Assembly (NCBI GenBank): GCA_041623895.1
Contig: JBFJVZ010000120.1
Span: forward strand, 1-17,294
Source of the DNA: JBFJVZ01 sp041623895
GTDB taxonomy: Bacteria; Planctomycetota; Planctomycetia; Pirellulales; Pirellulaceae
Direction: 5' to 3'
DNA length: 17,294 nt
Shown: piece after piece, positions 1-9,115 of the stretch
How the letters are laid out: each line of letters begins with the position of its first letter
How positions within the stretch are numbered: position 1 is the stretch's first letter
Notes under the pieces: model-generated
What the model was told of the DNA's origin: nothing
Database searches by the model: none
The model's input: only the letters and a program-made list of their open reading frames with translations
Position numbers and translations under genes: made by a program

Positions 1-21
1 AACTTTTGCTCGCTGTGTGTT

Positions 22-83
22 CCGGGGGTGGCACTCGCTGCGCTCGCTTACCCCCGGCTACGATGTGCGATCCCTTCGGGATC
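22..83. repeat. GC-rich palindromic intergenic repeat
   Basis: A perfect 8-bp stem pairs 22-29 (CCGGGGGT) with 50-57 (ACCCCCGG) around a 20-base CGCT-rich loop. It is followed by a second small hairpin, 69-74 (GATCCC) with 78-83 (GGGATC). Two adjacent stem-loops outside any gene suggest a dispersed palindromic repeat or an RNA terminator. There is no T-run after either stem, so a repeat is the better reading. That it occurs elsewhere in the genome is inference. Confidence 0.5.
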
Positions 84-249
84 AAGAAACCTGCGAAACG
101 GATTCTAACAGCGACAGCATACATTCTCACCATCTCAGCCCGACTCTCCCGCAGGGAGCGTGATTCACGGAAATCTGGGCATTATCGAGACTCAGCAACT
201 GCGCGGCCTGGGTGATATCAAAAAGCGCAACATTAAAACTGTCCTTCCA

Positions 250-318
250 CATTCTATGTTCGATGTTTTGCGGTCTTCTGTAAGTATCAGACGAACATCC
301 AATATCGAACAAGGAATG
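250..318. repeat. Imperfect 18-bp inverted repeat
   Basis: The arm at 250-267 is complementary to 301-318 at 15 of 18 positions, with a 33-base spacer. The arms carry a TTCGAT/ATCGAA core. Short segments of this type occur as dispersed intergenic repeats in several PVC-group genomes, from memory. Calling this copy a member of such a family is inference. Confidence 0.4.
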
Positions 319-535
319 TCGAAGGGCGAAGTCTACCCGTGATGGACGCAAAAGATCCGCGCACTTAAGAATTGCCTTAGCGAGGCAGATTGTAAAGAGT
401 TTGTCAAAAAGCAGAAGAATTCAGCCGCCCCAAACGTTTTCAACCTTGGGGATCCGTATTCGTGTAAAATCGGTTCTCTGATTCCTGAACAGCTTACCGA
501 TGTTTGCCTCTTGTGCCGTGCGGCCCCTTTTCTCT

Positions 536-539
536 GGAG
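536..539 (+). promoter_or_regulatory. Ribosome binding site that fixes the start of the macroglobulin gene
   Basis: GGAG lies 6 bases before ATG 546. The open frame extends back to TTG 504 and also offers ATG 540, but the latter directly abuts this GGAG. Start 546 gives a normal signal peptide from its first residues. Confidence 0.55.
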
Positions 540-545
540 ATGTCG

Positions 546-3500
546 ATGTTGATTAAACGGTGGACACTGTTTTTTTCAATCTGGTTGGTCTTTTTCTGCT
601 TTTCTGAAGTCCTGGTCACGGCGCAAAACCCGGCTGCAGAAAAACCCGCTGCCAAAGCTGACCAAGCGCGGCCTGCGATTACTTCATTGCCGGCGATTGA
701 CGCTCGCATTCACCAGGCGATGCAATCGCGATCCTACGATGAAGCGGTCGCTGTGATCGATGCTGAACTTGCCGAGGGCAAGAAGTCACCGCAGGACTAT
801 CTGTTGTACCTCAAAGGCATCGCCTTGACCGAGGCAGAGAAGTATGACGAAGCGATCAAAACATTCGAGGAACTCCAAGAAAAACATCCCGACAGTAGTT
901 GGTTTAGCCGTTCCCGATTCGCTTGTGCAAACGTCTACGTGCTCCGCCGCCAATACATCGACGCCGGTGCCATCTATCAGAAAGAAGCCGAACGTTTGCT
1001 GTCGCGTGACCGCAAAGATGAACTCGCCGGTGTCTACTTGGAGTTTGCGGATCGGTACTTTCAGGGCGTGCCGGCCCGTGATCCTTCACAGCAGAAGAAG
1101 CCTGATTACAAGCAAGCTTTGACCTACTACAGCGAAGCAGTCAAGTTGGGCCCGACGATTGGGCTTCGTCAAAAGATTGAATTTCGAATCGCCCGTTGCC
1201 ATCAAGAACTTGGAACAAACGACCAGGCGATCGCGGCATATCAGGCATTCTTATCTGACCACGCTGGCGATTCGCCGCGTTCCGGAACGGCGGCTGCGCC
1301 GGAAATGCAGTCGGAAGCAAAGTTCAACTTGGGGGCGGTGCAGCTGGCCGCCGGACAGCGACCGCAAGCTCGAAAGACGTGGCAAGATTTCTTGGCGAGC
1401 GCCGGTGAGAATCCCGGACAGAATCCCGGACAGAATCCCGGTGATGATCCCGGCAAGGGAATGGCAGAACTGCTCGCCAAAGCGAAGTTCTCTCTCGCGC
1501 ACACCTATGGAATGCCGTCGCCCAGCACGATCGGCGACCTGGAGTTGGGTGTTGCCGCGGCGGAATCGTTTTTGCAGCAGTATCCTGATCATCAGCTGGC
1601 GGCGCAGGCTGAACTCGAAATCGCTCAAGGCTATTCAAATAACGCCCGACACGTTCAAGCAATCCAGCGGCTGAACGACTTGATCGAGAACCCGAATTAC
1701 GCGGATTCGGACCAGGTGCCGATTGCGCGGCGGATGCTTGGCAGTGCTTACTTGTCGCAGTCCAAGTTCGATGAGGGAATCGCTGCCTGGAAATCTTTCT
1801 TGGACTCGCATCCCACCGACCCGCAATGGTCGACTGTACAAAAACAGATCATTGACGCCGAGTTCGCGAAGGCCGCCGACGCTCGATCGAAACATGAATA
1901 CGACAAGGCACGCGAGCTTTGGCAAACGTTTTTGAACAAGTACCCGTTGGACAATCGCGCGCCCGAGGTACTGACGTACTTTGGTGACATGAAGCATGCC
2001 AAAGCCGCCGAGATCCACAACAAGCGAGTTGCCGAGGCAAGGGAGCAAGGTCGATCCGCTCAATCTGTCAAGTTGAACGATGAGTGCGAGAAACTGTTCC
2101 TGGAAGCGATCGCGGATTGGCGGCGGGTCGTGACAAAGTATCCAGGCCACGGCTCGGCATCGAGGGCTGCGTTCCTGGTCGGACAAACGCTGGAGGATCG
2201 CCTGGGACGATTGAAAGAAGCGCTGGAAGCCTACAAGGAAGTCAAAGGAAATTATGCAAGCCAGGCGCAACAACGCATCTCGCGACTGACTTCGCCACAG
2301 TTAGAGATCGTGACCGAACGCAAATTCCGTAGCGACGAACAGCCTCGCATCAAACTGACAACACGAAACCTGGAAAAGGTGACCGTCAAAGCGTACCGCA
2401 TCGACATGACGGACTATTTTCGCAAGATGCATTTGGCCAGCGGCGTGGAAACCCTGGACATTGCCTTGATCGATCCGGATCAACAATTCGAATACCAGGT
2501 GAAAGATTACCAAGAGTTCCAGTTAACCGAAGGCGATGTGGAAATCCCGGTTGCTGGTCCGGGTGTGACCGCGGTGACGGTGGCCAGCGAAAAACTGGAA
2601 GCCACAACCATGCTGGTCGTCAGCGATTTGGACGTGATCGTCAAGAGTTCGCGAAACGAGCTGTTCCTGTTTGCCCAAAACATGAAAACCGGCAAACCGA
2701 TCGCCGGAGTTAGCGTGCTGATCAGTGACGGCTCAGAAGTGTTTGCCGAAGAATTGACTGCTGATGACGGTATTCTGCAAAAATCTTACGACCAGCTGAA
2801 GTCAGTCAAGGACCTCCGCGTGTTCGCCGCTGTGGACGGGCATGTGGCGTCGACCGTTAACGATTTGAATGGCTTGGACTTTGCCGTGGGCCTCTCCCCG
2901 CGAGGATATCTATTTACCGATCGTCCCGCGTATCGTGCCGGCCAACTGGTCAACATCAAAGGAATCGTCCGCTGGGTCGACGGTGATCGCTTTACCTTTG
3001 CCCAGGGCGAGAAGTTTTCTCTGGATGTGTATGACGCTCGTGGTCGGCAATTGCAATCCAGCACGGTCGCATTGAACGGGTTTGGCACGATCAATGACAA
3101 CATCGTGCTGCCGGAAACGGCGCCGCAAGGTGACTACCGAATCCACTTGCACCGCGCCAGCAGTGGTCCCGATGACAAGACCGCTGCGCTCTCGTTCGAG
3201 ACACGTTTCAAAGTGACCGATTACAAGCTGGAGCCGATCGATGTCGAAATTGACCTGGACAAGGATGTCTATTACCGGGGCGAAAAAGTCAGCGGCGATA
3301 TTTCGATTGCTTATTACTACGGAACGCCGTTGGCCGATGAAACTGTGCAATATCGGCTTGCCGATGGCGAACTAATCACGGCCAAGACGGATGAAAACGG
3401 AAAGGTGGCTGTGTCGCTGGATACCGCGCGATTTAGTGAGTCACAAACACTCCAGTTGATGGTCCATTATCCCGATCGCGGATTAACACGAACGCAAGCC

Positions 3501-6500
3501 GTGTATTTAGCGACACGCGGGTTCGCCGTGACCGTGTCCACGGTTCGTGATGTGTACATCAGCGGTGAAACGTTTGAGACGCTATTTCAAGTCACCGATC
3601 CAGCGGGCAAGCCAGTCGAAACGGATCTAAAAGTCGAAGTTTTCCAGAAGACGAATGTAAACGGGCAGCCGGGCGAAAGATTGGTGGAAACACACCAGCT
3701 TGCCACAAAGAAGGACGACGGCCAGGCCCGCCAAACGTTGGCCGTCGATTCCAGCGGCATGTATATCGTCAGGGCAACCGGTGCCGACCAATTCGGCAAC
3801 GACGTCAGCGGCCAAACGCAAGTTCGGGTCTCGGGCGACAAGGATTCCGTGCGACTTCGCATCCTGGCTGATCGTCACTCATTCGACGTAGGTGATGATG
3901 CGCAAATCAAAATCCATTGGCGAGAAAAACCTGCGCTCGCCCTGGTCACCTTTGAAGGCGCCAAGATTCTGGGATACCAATTGGTCAACCTGAAATCGGG
4001 TGAGAACATGTTGACCGTGCCGATGGAAGCGGACTTCGCACCGAACTTCTTCCTGTCGGTCGCCGTGATGCAACGAAACGAATTTCATGCGGCCACGTCA
4101 CAGTTTGGTGTTGCCCAACAATTGCGGCTCACGCTCAAACCTGAAAAGACGCAGCTGCGTCCGGGGGAAGATCTGTCGCTGGATATCGAAGCCACCGACG
4201 CGCAGGGAAAACCGGTGCAGGCTGAATTGTCGTTGGCGATGGTGCAGACGAATTTGCTGGACGTTTTCAGCGATGTCCAAGGCGTGATTGATGAATTTTT
4301 TAGCAGCGACACGCGGAGGGCATCGATCCGACAATCGACTAGTTGCACATTCAAGTATCGACCCAGCACGCGCGGCGTTAGTGAATTCCTATTGGCCGAA
4401 GCCGAACGCGTTGCAACCTTGGAGCGAGAGGCTCGCGCCTTGGCGGCGATGGGACGCGTAGGTAATCGCGTAGACTTTGATGCTAACGTTGCCTTCGCTG
4501 ATGAAATCATGCCTGACCTTCTTGAACGCGGTGGTGACGCAAGCCCCAATGATGCAGCAATGTTGCAAGCTCAGGTAACGCGAAATCAGTTGGCTGACGT
4601 GGTTCCACAGATTCGCTTTCGCACAGAAATCAGAGACGGACGTCAAGTCCAAGTCCCCTACACCGTGCAAGTGCAAGTCGAACAATTGTTTTCCGTCCCT
4701 CTCGGCGAAGTCGCCGCGCAGCAACAACAAACACAACTCAACGCTCCGGGCCCGGGCGTCGCGGGGCCCGGATTCGGGCAGTTGGGAACCGGAGGTTTCT
4801 TCGGCGGCGCGCAAGCAGGTCAGACGGCAGGAGCTTGGGGCACCACTTTGAATAGAGGCGTGATCGACCAGTTACAATCACGCCAATCGCAGTCGTCCAC
4901 CCCGATCGACTTGTACGTACAACAGCGACGCTACCTGAAAGGCTACGTCAACGGACTGACTGCGGACGGAAAGTTCATGGCGCTGAACAATCGTGGCGAA
5001 GATGAACTGCAACGTTTGGTAACCGAGCGCGGCATGCAACTCTTTCCCATGCTTGCTCACGCCGAAACTGCGTTCTGGAACCCGACGATCGTGACCGATG
5101 AGCATGGTAAAGCAAACCTTACCATCCCGATGCCGGCTCGCAGTACCGCCTGGCGGCTGCGCGGCAAGGCGATCAACACCAAGACGCTGTCGGGCCAAGC
5201 CGAAGTTGACTTGATCACCAGGAAAAAGCTCTTTGGTGACATGAAACTGCCGACTGCTTTTACCAGCGGTGATAAAGCGACGGTGCCGGTTCAGATACAC
5301 AACTCTGCCGATGGTGCGAAACCGATCGAAGTCAAACTGAAAGTCACGTTGGGTGACAAATCGACCGAGCAAAGTAAAACGATCGATGTTCAAGGCCCCG
5401 GAATTACGGAGGTCGATTTTGAGCTGGAATTCGCAGACGCAGGTGAAGCCAAGTTTGTGCTACAGGTTTCCAGTGGCAACGAGATCACCGATACGATTAG
5501 TGAAATCGTCGATGTTCGTCCCTACGGATTTCCGGTTTACAGCACCGCCAGTGCAACGTCTTCGCAAAGTACCGTCGCTCTGATCCAACTGGACAAGAAA
5601 CTGGATGCACAGAATCCGACGCTGGAAATAGTCCTTGGTGCGGACGTCAATCGTTCATTGCTGGAAAGCGTTTTGGACGACGGTAGCGTTCAGCTGCTTC
5701 GCTGTGGATTGCCGACTTCCGGTCCGCTGGAGCGAAGCGTGTCTGATATTTTGGGCGGCGTCGCAATGCTAAAGACGATCGGTGATGCCCGTGACGCTGA
5801 CACGCCGGAAGCTCAGGCGCTAAGCGGTCGCATTACCGGCGCGGTTGCGCAGTTGATTTCGGCTCAGCATGATGATGGTGGCTGGACGTGGTCCGGCCGG
5901 GTCTCAGGCTCCATCGACCGCTTGCTCTCCGCGCGAATCATGTGGGCGCTCAGTACGGCCAGAAAAGCTGGTTTCGCGGTCGCTCAGGATCGATACGGCA
6001 AAGGCCAGGCATTTATCAAGTCTGCGTTCTCGTCCTCCTCACAAAGAGACTTAGAGGGCCAGACGGTGTTGCTGCATGCGATGGCGGCTTCGGATTGTGG
6101 CGATTTCGCCTTTGCCAATCGTCTCTACCGCGAACGCAATCGACTTAGCAATTCCGCTCTGGCGCATTTGGCCTTAGCGCTGTCATCGCTGAATCACCCG
6201 GAGATGGCCCGTGAGATTTTGGAATTGGTCGAGTTCGCTGAAGCTGGAGAAAATCCGCGCAGCCGCGGTCAAAGCTTGCCGTGGATGGCCAGTGAAGTCG
6301 AGCTGCGGGCAATGTATTTATTGGCTCTGCAAGCGGCGCTGCCTCGCAGTCCAGAGGCCGCCAAGATGGCCGATTGGCTGATTGCCGCACGTGTCGGTAC
6401 TCGTTGGCCGATCGAAAAAGCCAATGGCCCTGCGATCGCCGCGCTGGCCGCCTGGTTCGCCCGGACGCAACACGCAAATGAAAAGTACAAGCTGTCGGTT

Positions 6501-8966
6501 GCCGTCAACGATAGCGAGATCGATACGTTCACGATCGATCCGAACAAAGATGGCAGTCGTAGAATTACCGTTGACAGCGAACTTCTTCGCGCCGACAAAC
6601 CGCAACGAATTGAATTCAAATTGGACGGTCGTGGGCAGTTCAGTTATTCCGCCGTGATGACCGGATTTGTTCCCGCCGGAAAGATCGTCGCAACCACCAA
6701 AGATTGGAAGGTTGATCGCCGCTACGAACCGGCAAAACGAATGTTCGACGGTCGCGAGGTCCCGCGTGGCTTTGGTGTTGTCAGTGGCAGCTATAGCAGT
6801 TTCACCAACCTGCTGACTCAGTTGCCCGTCGGACGACGGGGCGAGGTTACGCTGTCACCACGCCGCTATGTGAGCTCTGGATCGGACCAGCGATTTGACT
6901 ACCTGGTTTTGACCGAATCGATTCCCGCCGGTTGCAGCGTGCTGGAAGGATCGGTTACGGGAACCTTCGAGCGATATGAAATCGAACCGGGACAAATCAC
7001 TTTCTACATTGGCAATCTACGTCACCCGGGAGATATTCGTTACACGCTGATTGGTTACGTGCCCGGCGAATTCCGCGTTGCACAGTCGATTCTTCGAAGT
7101 TTTTATCGCCCGTCGCAGTTTGCGATCTCCAAAGTCAACGCGTTGACGGTTCTTGATTCCGATCAGGAGTCTGCCGACAAGTATCGTTTGACACCGGACG
7201 AACTTTATCACTTCGGGCGGTTGTACTTTGAGAAAGAGAATTACGAGCAAGCGCACAAGTACTTGACGCAGTTATTCGAGGGCTGGCGGCTTGATGCAGA
7301 TAACTACAAAAACACCGTGCAGTGGTTGTTCAAGTCTTCGCTGGCCAAAGGCTCGCACGCCGATACTGTCAAGTATTTCGAGATCTTGAAAGAGAGATTC
7401 CCGGATGTCGAATTGAGCTTCGAGGATATCCTGCAGGTAGCCAAGTCGTACCGTGAAATCGGCGAGTACGAAAGAAGCTATCTGGTTTATCGTGCCACTG
7501 TCGAAGGCAGCTTTGAACGCGAATCGCAGGTCGCCGGATTCCTGAACGCCAGGGGGCAATTTGTGCGCAGTGTTCAAGCGATGGAACGATTGCTGCGTGA
7601 TTATCCCGCGGAATCGTACGTGGAAATCGCGACCCACGCCTTGGCCCAAGAGGTTTATCGCCGCGCTCCTCAGGCCGGCAGCGACAAGAATCTAAAAGAT
7701 GCCGGAATCACACGCGTCGATCTGATCAACGCGGCAATACAGATGCTGGATCACCTGGTCACGACTTGGCCCGAAGACCCGGCTAACGACGAAGCCAGTT
7801 TTGCGCTGGCCACCGCATTGATCGACTTGGATCAGTATGAACCGGCGATCGCGCGTTGCCAGCGGTATGCCAGCCGTTACCCCGAGAGCCGACTGCTCGA
7901 TTCGTTCTGGTACATGATCGGTTACTGCCACTTCGAGCTCGAGCACCATCAGCAGGCTTTGGAGATGTGCCGCAAGGTTGCCGAAACGACGTTCCCGGTC
8001 CCGAAAACCGGCGGCACGCGCGCCGCTGACAACAAGTGGGAAGCGGTCTACATCATGGGCCAGATCAATCACTCGCTGGGCAAGGCCGCTGATGCGATTG
8101 CCGAGTACGCCCGCGTGGAAGAGCGATTTGCGGATGCCGCCGAAGCAATCAAGTTCTTTAGCCGCAAAGAAATCGCGTTGGATGAAGTGACCACGATCAA
8201 GCCGGATGATCCCAAGAAGGTGACTCTCCGCTTTCGCAATATCCCCAAAGCGGCGATCAAAATCTATCGCATCGATTTGATGAAATTCGGCTTGATGCAA
8301 CGTAATCTCGATCGCATCACCGCCATCAACCTGGCCGGCATCAAACCCTATCACGAAGCTACGATCGAGCTGGGAGACGGCAAAGATTATCGCGATCGTG
8401 AGCGAGATTTATCGCTGCCGTTGGACGAAGAAGGCGCGTACCTGCTGGTTTGTCGCGGGGAAAATCATTACGCCTCGGGTCTGATACTGGTCAGCCCGCT
8501 ACGGTTGCTGGTTTCCGAAGACGTCACGTCCGGCCGAGTCCGAGTAAGTGTGAAAGACACGACCGATGACTCCTTTGTCGGCGACGTGCACGTCAAAGTG
8601 ATCGGATCGGCGAATGAAGATTTCCAGGCGGGAGAAACTGATTTGCGAGGACTGTTTATCGCTGATGATGTGAAGGGAATCTGTACCGCGATCGCCGTCA
8701 GCCAATCGAATCGTTACGCTTTCTACCGTGGGCAGACGTCGCTGCAGGGCGTGATCATTGCGGACCAGGTACAAGCACAAACCGTGGAGGCCGAACAGGC
8801 CAAGAGCGATCAGGCAGCGGCCGCTGCGCCGGAAGCGACCGGAAAGGATGTCTTGCGAAGTAACATTTTCGGCAGGAATACGGACCTGCAGGAAATTCAA
8901 AAAGGCAATTACGAGGGACTGCTGAACAACGGACGGCAGGGTGTGCAAACCAAAGAAGCATACTAG
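546..8966 (+). CDS. Giant secreted alpha-2-macroglobulin family protein with two TPR blocks
   Basis: The 2806-residue product begins with a signal peptide (basic MLIKR, long hydrophobic run, likely cut after VTA at about 26), so it should act in the periplasm or outside the cell. Residues about 50-580 are TPR-like repeats of YDEAI/F..L...P type. Macroglobulin domains follow: an MG1/MG2-like pair at about 582-770, the family signature YLFTDRPAYRAG near 788, a bait-region/BRD part at about 1099-1245, a Gln/Gly-rich linker at about 1382-1442, and the A2M core (AETAFWNP) near 1505. The alpha-toroid thioester domain (QHDDGGWTW near 1773) lacks CxEQ. An MG10-like domain lies at about 2089-2202. A second TPR block (2215-2545) and a second MG1/MG2-like block (2549-2734) complete it. 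Bacterial macroglobulins usually have about 1500-1900 residues and trap proteases; with no thioester, trapping here would be noncovalent, or the role may be binding or scaffolding. The family call is firm; the function is not. Confidence 0.93.
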   Translation: MLIKRWTLFFSIWLVFFCFSEVLVTAQNPAAEKPAAKADQARPAITSLPAIDARIHQAMQSRSYDEAVAVIDAELAEGKKSPQDYLLYLKGIALTEAEKYDEAIKTFEELQEKHPDSSWFSRSRFACANVYVLRRQYIDAGAIYQKEAERLLSRDRKDELAGVYLEFADRYFQGVPARDPSQQKKPDYKQALTYYSEAVKLGPTIGLRQKIEFRIARCHQELGTNDQAIAAYQAFLSDHAGDSPRSGTAAAPEMQSEAKFNLGAVQLAAGQRPQARKTWQDFLASAGENPGQNPGQNPGDDPGKGMAELLAKAKFSLAHTYGMPSPSTIGDLELGVAAAESFLQQYPDHQLAAQAELEIAQGYSNNARHVQAIQRLNDLIENPNYADSDQVPIARRMLGSAYLSQSKFDEGIAAWKSFLDSHPTDPQWSTVQKQIIDAEFAKAADARSKHEYDKARELWQTFLNKYPLDNRAPEVLTYFGDMKHAKAAEIHNKRVAEAREQGRSAQSVKLNDECEKLFLEAIADWRRVVTKYPGHGSASRAAFLVGQTLEDRLGRLKEALEAYKEVKGNYASQAQQRISRLTSPQLEIVTERKFRSDEQPRIKLTTRNLEKVTVKAYRIDMTDYFRKMHLASGVETLDIALIDPDQQFEYQVKDYQEFQLTEGDVEIPVAGPGVTAVTVASEKLEATTMLVVSDLDVIVKSSRNELFLFAQNMKTGKPIAGVSVLISDGSEVFAEELTADDGILQKSYDQLKSVKDLRVFAAVDGHVASTVNDLNGLDFAVGLSPRGYLFTDRPAYRAGQLVNIKGIVRWVDGDRFTFAQGEKFSLDVYDARGRQLQSSTVALNGFGTINDNIVLPETAPQGDYRIHLHRASSGPDDKTAALSFETRFKVTDYKLEPIDVEIDLDKDVYYRGEKVSGDISIAYYYGTPLADETVQYRLADGELITAKTDENGKVAVSLDTARFSESQTLQLMVHYPDRGLTRTQAVYLATRGFAVTVSTVRDVYISGETFETLFQVTDPAGKPVETDLKVEVFQKTNVNGQPGERLVETHQLATKKDDGQARQTLAVDSSGMYIVRATGADQFGNDVSGQTQVRVSGDKDSVRLRILADRHSFDVGDDAQIKIHWREKPALALVTFEGAKILGYQLVNLKSGENMLTVPMEADFAPNFFLSVAVMQRNEFHAATSQFGVAQQLRLTLKPEKTQLRPGEDLSLDIEATDAQGKPVQAELSLAMVQTNLLDVFSDVQGVIDEFFSSDTRRASIRQSTSCTFKYRPSTRGVSEFLLAEAERVATLEREARALAAMGRVGNRVDFDANVAFADEIMPDLLERGGDASPNDAAMLQAQVTRNQLADVVPQIRFRTEIRDGRQVQVPYTVQVQVEQLFSVPLGEVAAQQQQTQLNAPGPGVAGPGFGQLGTGGFFGGAQAGQTAGAWGTTLNRGVIDQLQSRQSQSSTPIDLYVQQRRYLKGYVNGLTADGKFMALNNRGEDELQRLVTERGMQLFPMLAHAETAFWNPTIVTDEHGKANLTIPMPARSTAWRLRGKAINTKTLSGQAEVDLITRKKLFGDMKLPTAFTSGDKATVPVQIHNSADGAKPIEVKLKVTLGDKSTEQSKTIDVQGPGITEVDFELEFADAGEAKFVLQVSSGNEITDTISEIVDVRPYGFPVYSTASATSSQSTVALIQLDKKLDAQNPTLEIVLGADVNRSLLESVLDDGSVQLLRCGLPTSGPLERSVSDILGGVAMLKTIGDARDADTPEAQALSGRITGAVAQLISAQHDDGGWTWSGRVSGSIDRLLSARIMWALSTARKAGFAVAQDRYGKGQAFIKSAFSSSSQRDLEGQTVLLHAMAASDCGDFAFANRLYRERNRLSNSALAHLALALSSLNHPEMAREILELVEFAEAGENPRSRGQSLPWMASEVELRAMYLLALQAALPRSPEAAKMADWLIAARVGTRWPIEKANGPAIAALAAWFARTQHANEKYKLSVAVNDSEIDTFTIDPNKDGSRRITVDSELLRADKPQRIEFKLDGRGQFSYSAVMTGFVPAGKIVATTKDWKVDRRYEPAKRMFDGREVPRGFGVVSGSYSSFTNLLTQLPVGRRGEVTLSPRRYVSSGSDQRFDYLVLTESIPAGCSVLEGSVTGTFERYEIEPGQITFYIGNLRHPGDIRYTLIGYVPGEFRVAQSILRSFYRPSQFAISKVNALTVLDSDQESADKYRLTPDELYHFGRLYFEKENYEQAHKYLTQLFEGWRLDADNYKNTVQWLFKSSLAKGSHADTVKYFEILKERFPDVELSFEDILQVAKSYREIGEYERSYLVYRATVEGSFERESQVAGFLNARGQFVRSVQAMERLLRDYPAESYVEIATHALAQEVYRRAPQAGSDKNLKDAGITRVDLINAAIQMLDHLVTTWPEDPANDEASFALATALIDLDQYEPAIARCQRYASRYPESRLLDSFWYMIGYCHFELEHHQQALEMCRKVAETTFPVPKTGGTRAADNKWEAVYIMGQINHSLGKAADAIAEYARVEERFADAAEAIKFFSRKEIALDEVTTIKPDDPKKVTLRFRNIPKAAIKIYRIDLMKFGLMQRNLDRITAINLAGIKPYHEATIELGDGKDYRDRERDLSLPLDEEGAYLLVCRGENHYASGLILVSPLRLLVSEDVTSGRVRVSVKDTTDDSFVGDVHVKVIGSANEDFQAGETDLRGLFIADDVKGICTAIAVSQSNRYAFYRGQTSLQGVIIADQVQAQTVEAEQAKSDQAAAAAPEATGKDVLRSNIFGRNTDLQEIQKGNYEGLLNNGRQGVQTKEAY
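1409..1456 (+). repeat. Four tandem 12-bp units inside the macroglobulin gene
   Basis: Units start at 1409, 1421, 1433 and 1445. The first two are identical (GAATCCCGGACA), the third shares the first nine bases and the fourth is diverged. They encode a short NPGQ-type linker (NPGQNPGQNPGDDPG) between TPR-like helices at about residue 288-304. Copy number could vary between strains by replication slippage without changing the frame. Confidence 0.8.
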
Positions 8967-9075
8967 GCTTTGGTCGGGGAGGGCGAAGCTCCTGCTGAGC
9001 CGTTGCGTTCTCGGCAAAGTGCAGCTCGGCGGGAGCCGCGCCCGCCTCGCCCTCCCGTTTTGAGACAAAGCCTAG
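8963..9075. repeat. Palindromic repeat element overlapping the macroglobulin stop codon
   Basis: The ends are a 10-bp perfect inverted repeat (8963-8972 with 9066-9075). Inside, 8977-8986 pairs with 9047-9056 over another 10 bp, followed by weaker GC-rich pairing towards the centre, so the whole segment can fold as a long imperfect hairpin. The TAG stop of the macroglobulin gene is at 8964-8966, within the left end. The element may act as a transcription barrier after the gene, but there is no T-run. It resembles MITE- or REP-like intergenic elements; this class assignment is inference. Confidence 0.65.
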
Positions 9076-9115
9076 GCTTTGGTCGGGGAGGGCGAAGCTC
9101 CTGCTGAGCCGTTGC
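9072..9115. repeat. Truncated second copy: 44-bp perfect direct repeat of 8963-9006
   Basis: All 44 bases are identical to 8963-9006, at an offset of 109 bp. The match stops abruptly at 9115, so this copy keeps only the left part of the element. Where the copies meet, 9066-9081 forms a perfect 16-bp palindrome (CAAAGCCTAGGCTTTG). The arrangement fits a tandem insertion or an incomplete duplication. It ends 48 bp before the next gene. Confidence 0.85.

Larger units (their letters stand above)
1..545. other. Intergenic region with no convincing gene
   Basis: No reading frame here has a recognisable protein family or good coding character. The short open frames on both strands run through palindromic repeats and are best read as chance. 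The segment carries two repeat structures, listed separately (22-83 and 250-318). The last 60 bases form the leader of the giant macroglobulin gene. I see no clear sigma-70-type promoter and cannot place a transcription start. The left edge may cut off an upstream gene that is not visible. Confidence 0.6.

Noticed and set aside
22..318. CRISPR array
   Set aside because: The repeats here are inverted pairs with different sequences, not regularly spaced direct repeats, and no cas gene is present.
504..545. N-terminal extension of the macroglobulin gene to TTG 504
   Set aside because: It would put polar residues before the signal peptide, and GGAG at 536-539 is well placed for ATG 546.
1635..2273. 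212-residue open frame on the minus strand, and similar ones up to 8354
   Set aside because: They are antisense to the macroglobulin gene and show no recognisable motif or signal.
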